Shown: positions 57,501 through 64,000 of the stretch, piece by piece
How positions within the stretch are numbered: position 1 is the stretch's first letter
Layout: every line of letters starts with the position of its first letter
Origin: Climacium dendroides
Taxonomy: Eukaryota; Streptophyta; Bryopsida; Hypnales; Climaciaceae
Length of the DNA: 64,000 nucleotides
NCBI GenBank assembly: GCA_950106755.1
Contig: OX467089.1
Location: 5,334,501 to 5,398,500, forward strand
Reading direction: 5' to 3'
Position numbers and translations under genes: made by a program
Notes under the pieces: generated by a model
Seen by the model: only the letters and a program-made list of their open reading frames with translations
Told to the model about the DNA's origin: nothing
Databases searched by the model: none

Positions 57501-60500
57501 TGTTGTTGCTGGACATTGTAATTCTCGTCCTTATTGTGCATAACATGTGCAGGCTCTGAGTGTGTTAGGAGAGACAGGGTGGAAAATCAACAAGCGAGTG
57601 TTGGAGGTTGTAGAAAAGTTGTGGGTGGCTGGTGGCGGAATCGCTGACTTAGTTGAGGCTGCTGACGTAAGTTTTTGTTGTAGCGCGAAGCCATCTATTC
57701 GTTGTTTTTAGTGGCTGTAATGTCAAGTCCATAGTTTTCTAAGAATTGATTCAAGTACTTAACCTGCGGTTTAGGGCAACTTTTGGGGCCACAACTCTTA
57801 TGAACTGAGGTAAGTTTGTTGAGGCAGTGTCTACAATGTTGGAGTAGGATGCTGCTTTGTTTCATTGTAACTAGTGTGCCCTGTGCTGTTGCCACAGTCA
57901 AAACAAAAGTAAAAGTAATTTTCTAATTTTTTAGTTCATAAAAACTTCAAAATTCAATAACTTTCACACCGTACGTCCTAACGCCACGAAACCAAGCCGT
58001 CGCCGAGGGCTTTCCGTCCGGAAGATCTCAACGTGACAAACAAAACAAAACAACAGCCAAATTTAAGGTATACATAGATGGCTCTTTGTGCAGGTTCCGA
58101 TCCCTGAGAAACCACTTGCCACAGATAAGGAGGCTTGTCTGAAATGGAAGGTGTCTGTCTCCCAAGCGAAGCGTACCAACAGTGAGCGACATTCCTTGCG
58201 TTGTGATACAGAGCTGAAGCTTGAGGTAATACACGCTCTACCCTGTAGTGATATTCTCTGCTGCATTTTATACAATGTTCGGTTATCACCTACGCGTGTG
58301 ACTGTTTCAAATTTTCAAGGTTTGCTTTCTGCTGCTCGATTTCTAGTTTTTTGCATCTCATGATTAAGTCTTTGGTAGGCGCTATCAACTTCGTTCAGAA
58401 CAGCTACATTTTGGTGAATATTAGATGATATTTTTGGTTTAGCAGTACAGTGATCCATCTTTAATTCAAATATTTGTTAAGCGTGACATAAGCTTATCAC
58501 TTTTCATATGCGTTGTGTTTTGATTTCACCTTATATTGTGGCTGAATGAATGGAGTTTGGGGGCGGTTGGGAGAGATTATTATGACCCACGATAATTATG
58601 ATTTTGGGTGAAATCGACTTATCCACACAGATGATACCTTTTAGGCGTGGGTTACGACTCTTGTTTTGAAACTCTCCTTTCCCCCATATAGTGAAGGCAC
58701 CCATAACTGATCAAATAAGGAATTTGGGACATGATGCGGAGCAGTGGAAGGTGAAGTAAAAATTGCATGAGGTGCAGCAACATGAATGATGGGGATTGCA
58801 AAAAGTTTGGTAATTTTCACATTGAAAGTGAAATTACTATGATTATTGAAATGAAATTATTATGATTTTTGAAAGGCCAAAGTACTTGTGGACCCATGGC
58901 CAATGCTTAGAGTCATCCAAACACTAACAGATTGGAGGCATGCTGTAATTCTTGTGACAGTCAATCAAACAAGGAAGCTTCTTGTAACCTTAAAAATATT
59001 AAAAAATAATAACCTTTAAAATATTAAAAAAACAGAAATGAATCCCAGCCTCTCCAAATTTAACCTCCTATTGATTGCTCATGGGCTTCTTTTTTTGGCG
59101 AAATTTCGCTAACTGTCAGAAATCTGACCTCTTTGGCTTCATCCCTCCAAAAACTGGCCTATGTAGTGAGCCCAACTGGGGGGACACTGGTCCTAAAAAA
59201 AGACCTGCTCATGGGGTCTGGTTAGGAATGGGTACCTCTACCATAGTTAGGCTTTTGGTAGTCTTGGAAGACGCATTCAATTTTTACCGTCATGAGTCTC
59301 CAAACCAACTATGTTTCTTGTTGACCATAATTATTTTTGAAGAATTCTTGGCCATAGAAAGTACGAAAAAGAAAAACATTCTGTGACCCGCAGAATATGG
59401 TGAAATCAGAATAATTCTACAAAGGACCTGTTGTCTTCATATTTCTGCTGTTTGTGCTTTCGTGATGCAATTTTGAATTTCGTTCTTTTGCCCTGCCAAA
59501 GTCCTAATTACATCTTGTTGTCAGGTGGCTAATAAACTCCGTGATGAAGAAGCTTTCTACTATCCTCACAATCTTGACTTCAGGGGGCGAGCTTACCCGA
59601 TGCATCCACACTTAAACCACTTGGGAAATGACCTCTGTCGAGGCCTTCTGATTTTCGCTGATGGCAAGCCTCTAGGACCACATGGTCTTCGGTGGATCCA
59701 GATTCAGCTGGCAAATCTTTTTGGAGGGACAGTAGGGAAAATGTCATTTGATGACCGTTCTGCATTTGCAGAGGACCATGTCGATGACATATTAGATTCT
59801 GCTGAATGGCCCTTAGATGGAAAAAGATTTTGGCTAAAGGCTGAGGACCCTTTCCAATTCCTTGCAGCTTGCATCGATTTTAGAGATGCAATAGCTTCTG
59901 GCTGTCCAGAAACCTTTGTGTCTCATCTGCCTGTGCACCAGGTAATAACAGTTTTTCTTTTTGATGAAGTATCCTGTGCTTTTCTTGTGCTAAATTTGGT
60001 GGTATACTGCTCGTTAAACAAATGTAAAGTAGGGCCGTCTCTGAATCTTGTGGAATAGTGACTCCGCCTTGAAGAAACGTTGGACGTGACACGTATAATC
60101 ACATGTTGTCTACGCTCAGTGCATGCATGGATGGTTCATGGAATGGGTAAACACACCATACATGTTGAACGCTCATACTTTTTGTTTTTTAGGATGGTTC
60201 ATGCAATGGCTTACAGCATTATGCAGCACTAGGCCGAGATCGGGTAAGCTGCATAACCTACGCTTTTTATCTTTCTATCATGTAGCTGTCCTGTTATTTG
60301 ATTAATACCTTCCTGAATTTCAGAGTCTGATAACCCTCTTAACTGTTAACATCAGACTGACTAATTTACCTGCTGAATCTAGATTGGTGCGCAGTCCGTG
60401 AATATGGTTGCTGGAGACAAGCCTGCCGATGTGTATTCTGGAATTGCTGAGAGGTATGTATTATATCCGTCGTTGAAACTTACTTGGTGCAGAAATGGAA

Positions 60501-63500
60501 TCCTAGTTCCTGCAGTTTGGAGTTGTTGCAGTTCTAGATTTTACCTCCTTTGAAACGTCAATCTACCACTTATTTTGCATTCCCTTTGGTACATACATGT
60601 ATTCTAACAGAGTGAAAATCATCATGGAAGAGGATGCACTGAAAAACCCTCTCACAAATCGAAATGCAGTAAGTGCACGGCTTCTTCTGGGACAGGTTCG
60701 CCTCTCACTCTGGCCATCTATGTCTCGGTGAAGCTGTTCTTGTTTAAGTTATAAATAGCGTATTTTTTACTAGTAACGGCAAAAGTATTTTCTCTCATGT
60801 GAGTAATCAATGTCTGTATATCTTGTTAGGATATAATGAATATCTAGGATTTTAAACGAGGGACATCCTCCCAAGAATCTTGCTCATGCTCTTGAGTGGA
60901 TAATGCAATTCATCACTTATTGTGTTCTTTTCAGTTTCTCTGGGTGGTGGGTGCTGTACCAGCCCATTTTTTCTAAGCTAGTGTAGTATATGGTGACTCA
61001 CAGCACGAAACTTAATAGCTTGAATACGACATAGTTTCCAGCTTCGATTGTTAGAGTGGAGGCTGATCTGACTACAATGCTAAGAAGCTTTGCATTTGGG
61101 TGTTAGCATAGTGATCAAGGTGAGGAGTTTCACAACATGGTGACAACGTTTTTAGCATGCGCACATGCACGTAGGTTCTCGTAGGCGGTGAATTGTCCTC
61201 GAAGAAAGATGGATGTTGTCTTACTGGTTTGATTAGGTGACTTGTTGAAGTCTGCTTAAAGTTTTTAATAAATTTATTGCGCCACCATCTACCTCCTCTT
61301 AACCCCTAGCGAGGGTTTCAAATTTCCGGCAACATGAAGATGTAACAATATAGTGCAATGTAGAAGAATTATTTAGTGATCGTATTCAAGTAATAGTGGC
61401 TTTCTATGAATTGTAGATCATATCTGTACAATTCGAGCACCATAGAATGATGAAAAAGGACATCTCGTTAGAAGATTATTGCTTTCAACAATCAGTTTTA
61501 TACAGCCAGCTCCTGTGACCTTACGGGGTTAACATACCTTCGGTTTTTTAACGGTTTTTTTAATCTCCGTGGCAAGTCTCAGAAGTTTTCTATCTTTCAA
61601 AATTGTCTACAGATTGACCGCAAGCTTGTGAAGCAAACCGTGATGACTTCTGTTTATGGCGTGACATTCGTCGGAGCTCGCATGCAAATTTTGAGCCGAC
61701 TGAAAGAGAGGGGTCCTACGGCTGCTGATCCAGTTGACACATATCGAGCTGCTTGTTATGCTGCTAAGGTGTAGTCTTTCCGCCATGGAATTACAAACTT
61801 TTGAGCTCATTAAGTTTTTAGTTGTTCTCAACCTTTGAAGGACTATGATGTCCTTATTTGACCTTGACATCATTCTAAACCAATTTTCTTGTTTGAGATA
61901 AGTCAGGTCAATTTTTTCCTTTGAATGCACCCTGTCCAAACTCATTCAGACCTTCAAGATTAGGTGGTTATTGCTTGTAACTAGAATCATAATGCTATTC
62001 TACTGCTAAATTTATAACCAACTCAATGTATGTATGTGGGACAAAATTCTCTTTAATTTTTTATGTGTTGTAGATTAATCATTTTTCAAGAAGTAGATAA
62101 CATCAATCATTTCATTTGTTCTAATTGATTTCTTTCTGTTAACCTAGATCTCTATGTGTCTTTCACATGTGAGTGCTCGATCATAGGTTACCCTAGATGC
62201 TCTCGGAGAAATGTTCAAGGAAGCTCGTTGCATCATGTCCTGGCTTGGTGACTGTGCCAAGGTGAGTGATCTTCGAGCTCCGAATATGTGAAGTCCTCAT
62301 GTCAATCTGAGCATGTTGGATTTCGTTCCCATTATTATAAAGTGTGACTCAAAAATATGCATTCCTAACACATTACTTCTTGTTCAAACTTTTATCAAAT
62401 TTGAGTATTCCTAGGAAGTTGAAGGAATTAATAAGAACGTTAGTTTTGGTTTGAGAATGATCCAAAATAAGCACTTATTAACCTCTTCCTTGTTGTAGAT
62501 TGTTCTCATTTTAAAATTTTAAACCAATTCTACGACTTTTCAAATTGAAGTGCACAGGAACATTTTCTCCGAAGCCAAAGGTTGGGTGCAAGCATACTAA
62601 GGCAAACAATGCACTTCCTTGTGTAACAAGAAAGATGAAATAGATTGAAATGTGCAGTGAAGTGAGAAAAACTGAGTGAAAAACAAAGCCGCACAATTGA
62701 ATAGTGTGGGCCCCCTTCACACTAATTGAATGAATTATGGGTGAATGTGATCTGTTTAGTTTGAACATTTACGTGAAACTTGAAGGAATTTGGGTGAAAA
62801 CAGACGAAATTAGATGAAAAACACACTATTTGGGATAGTATGAAAATAGTATAGACCACGTTACATTCATTTTATCTAAACTACTGTGAAGTACTATACT
62901 AAATCGCCTAGAAAGTTCGCAGGATTCTTGAATTTGTGGAAGTTTGCAGGAAGCTATTCCTGCACGGTGCACTGATTGAATTAACTTGTGCTCATTTTTT
63001 AACTGCGAAATGTAAATATCTCTTCGTTTACGTAAATTCATTTGTTCTAACCAATTTTAGTTCTCTTGAAATTATGTATATTATGTATCAAATTTGGATT
63101 GACATTGGTCCATGAGCAGTGATTTTATTTGAAGCATTTCTTTTTTAGAATTTTTCTATACCTGCCGTGGGGTCTGTTTTCATGTGTTTGTGTCTGTTCC
63201 CAGGTCATTGCTGCTGCTGGTCACACTGTGAGATGGACTGCTCCTTCAGGTCTGCCAGTAGTACAACCTTATCGGAAGCACAGTCGACATTTGGTATTCC
63301 TCTTGATTTGAGTGTATTTATATTTGCAATATGCCATGTGTGCTCTGTCTCTTCTATGAATATCTGATTCTTTTTTATGTGTGCTGTACCCACTTCGTTG
63401 TGATTGTGCTATAATTTTGTCCAACACTTCCTAGTTAGCCTTTTGGTGCGATCATAATGTTGACGCTGTTACACATTTTTCTCCCGGCTTTCTAGTGCAT

Positions 63501-63978
63501 AATCTTTGTTGAGGATTGTTTTAGAATTTAAGTTTTTTTCAGAATCCTCATAGTTGTGCACTTTGTCCTCTGTTATTTTTGATATTTATATGATTATGTC
63601 GAAACAGCATGCGTGTTGCATGAATTTCAGGTATATAAAAATTTCTCTGTGTTATCCAGGTGAAAACTTCACTTCAAGTCTTGGCTCTCAGAAACTCAGA
63701 TGAGAGTCATCCGGTAAACGCCTTTCTTTGTTTATGGGTTGCTTCTTAAGGTTTTCTTTACAAGGTAGTGTGTGTCATTGTCTCTCCCACTCAATTTGAC
63801 AACTTGCCTCGAGTCGGTAAGGTATTTTTGCTCAGTGCGGGTTTGTTTCTTTTCTTGTTCTAGGTGCTGGCATCAAGACAACGGAGTGCTTTTCCGCCTA
63901 ATTTTGTACACTCCTTAGACAGCTCACACATGATGATGACGGCACTTGCTTGTAGTAAAGCTGGTCTTACGTTTGCAG
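54580..63978 (+). CDS. RpoT: Phage-type organellar DNA-directed RNA polymerase (RpoT), 3' end cut by the window
   Basis: Eighteen exons: 54580-55241, 55596-55809, 56014-56259, 56426-56559, 56747-56810, 57046-57104, 57271-57388, 57553-57666, 58094-58225, 59525-59941, 60193-60243, 60383-60453, 60611-60695, 61613-61768, 62187-62261, 63204-63293, 63660-63713, 63864-63978. All phases fit; 952 residues are visible. The start [20 protein letters not shown] is an arginine/lysine-rich organelle-targeting leader; mitochondrion or plastid cannot be decided by eye. The N-terminal domain has [17 protein letters not shown] and [19 protein letters not shown]. The polymerase core has [36 protein letters not shown] with Asp721 (T7 Asp537), [15 protein letters not shown] with Lys796 and Tyr804 (T7 Lys631, Tyr639), and [19 protein letters not shown]. 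The HDS motif with the second catalytic aspartate lies in the next exon, outside. It transcribes organelle genes. Confidence 0.97.
55544..55580. repeat. Short telomere-like array in RpoT intron 1
   Basis: About five TTTAGGG/TTTAAGGG-type units follow each other (TTTAAGGGTTTAGGG twice) a few bases before the acceptor of exon 2. The plant telomere repeat is TTTAGGG. So short a run is an interstitial motif (telo-box type), common near plant housekeeping genes. Confidence 0.8.
57865..58075. repeat. Dispersed repeat F, short copy in RpoT intron 8
   Basis: The sequence follows 52405-52960 with the centre missing: GCCCTGTGCTGTTGCCACAG, TTCATAAAAACTTCAAAATTC, AATAACTTTCACACCGTACG, CCACGAAACCAAGCCGTCGC and AGATCTCAACGTGACAAAC. 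The copy here is richer in CpG than the long copy, which shows C-to-T type changes at the same places. Confidence 0.7.
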
Positions 63979-64000
63979 GTAATTATATGTGTGCGCTGTT

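Noticed and set aside
1..64000. tRNA, rRNA, organelle-genome or viral insertions
   Set aside because: No cloverleaf, rRNA word, organelle gene or viral protein motif was recognised; the polymerase is the nuclear plant organelle enzyme, not a phage gene.
1..64000. LTR retrotransposon
   Set aside because: No paired long terminal repeats, primer-binding site, or gag-pol frame was seen; the direct repeats present are short tandem duplications.

Overview
The window is nuclear DNA from a land plant. Five protein genes can be read. All are split by GT-AG introns of about 50 to 1,300 bases, and their coding exons are clearly richer in G+C than the very AT-rich spacers. The protein set (plant GH3 glucanase, SAC-domain phosphatase, plant RINGv membrane protein, phage-type organelle RNA polymerase with a leader peptide) is typical of embryophytes. 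Short introns and a small-repeat landscape would suit a bryophyte, but that placement is inference. There are no rRNA or tRNA genes, no operons and no CRISPR array.

Layout. 1-2.8 kb: decayed Helitron on the minus strand. 2.8-9.9 kb: AT-rich spacer with an 11-bp minisatellite, three successive hairpins, old MITE-like elements and a perfect-ended foldback. 9.98-13.7 kb (minus): four-exon GH3 beta-glucosidase/beta-glucan exohydrolase. 14-18.4 kb: duplicated upstream DNA and two TTAA-bounded elements. 18.4-21.8 kb (minus): two-exon alpha/beta hydrolase of the haloalkane-dehalogenase/epoxide-hydrolase type, followed by decayed tandem copies of its own last exon. 22-27.7 kb: dense nested non-autonomous elements. 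28.3-34.2 kb (minus): 17-exon SAC-domain phosphoinositide phosphatase. 35-38.2 kb: elements including a CACTA-type transposon with a TTA target duplication. 39.0-42.6 kb (minus): seven-exon RING-CH (RINGv) multi-pass membrane protein. 43-53.5 kb: repeats, a broken coding remnant, a Mutator-type MITE with a 9-bp target duplication and a 750-bp hairpin. 54.6-64 kb (plus): phage-type organellar RNA polymerase, 18 exons visible, cut by the window end just before its last catalytic motif.

The five genes do not form a pathway. They are ordinary housekeeping or metabolic plant genes separated by transposon remains. The most notable signal is a set of non-coding elements of about 150 to 930 bp, bounded by TTAA and starting with a consensus near CCCCTAAAGGNCC. 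This recalls piggyBac-type ends and target choice, yet no transposase is visible here. Other notable points are the long 49.9-50.65 kb hairpin, the repeated terminal-exon duplications beside the hydrolase gene, and a ghost copy of the first RING exon inside intron 1 of the RINGv gene. All gene models were assembled by eye from reading frames and splice signals; every junction was checked for phase, but none is supported by transcript data.
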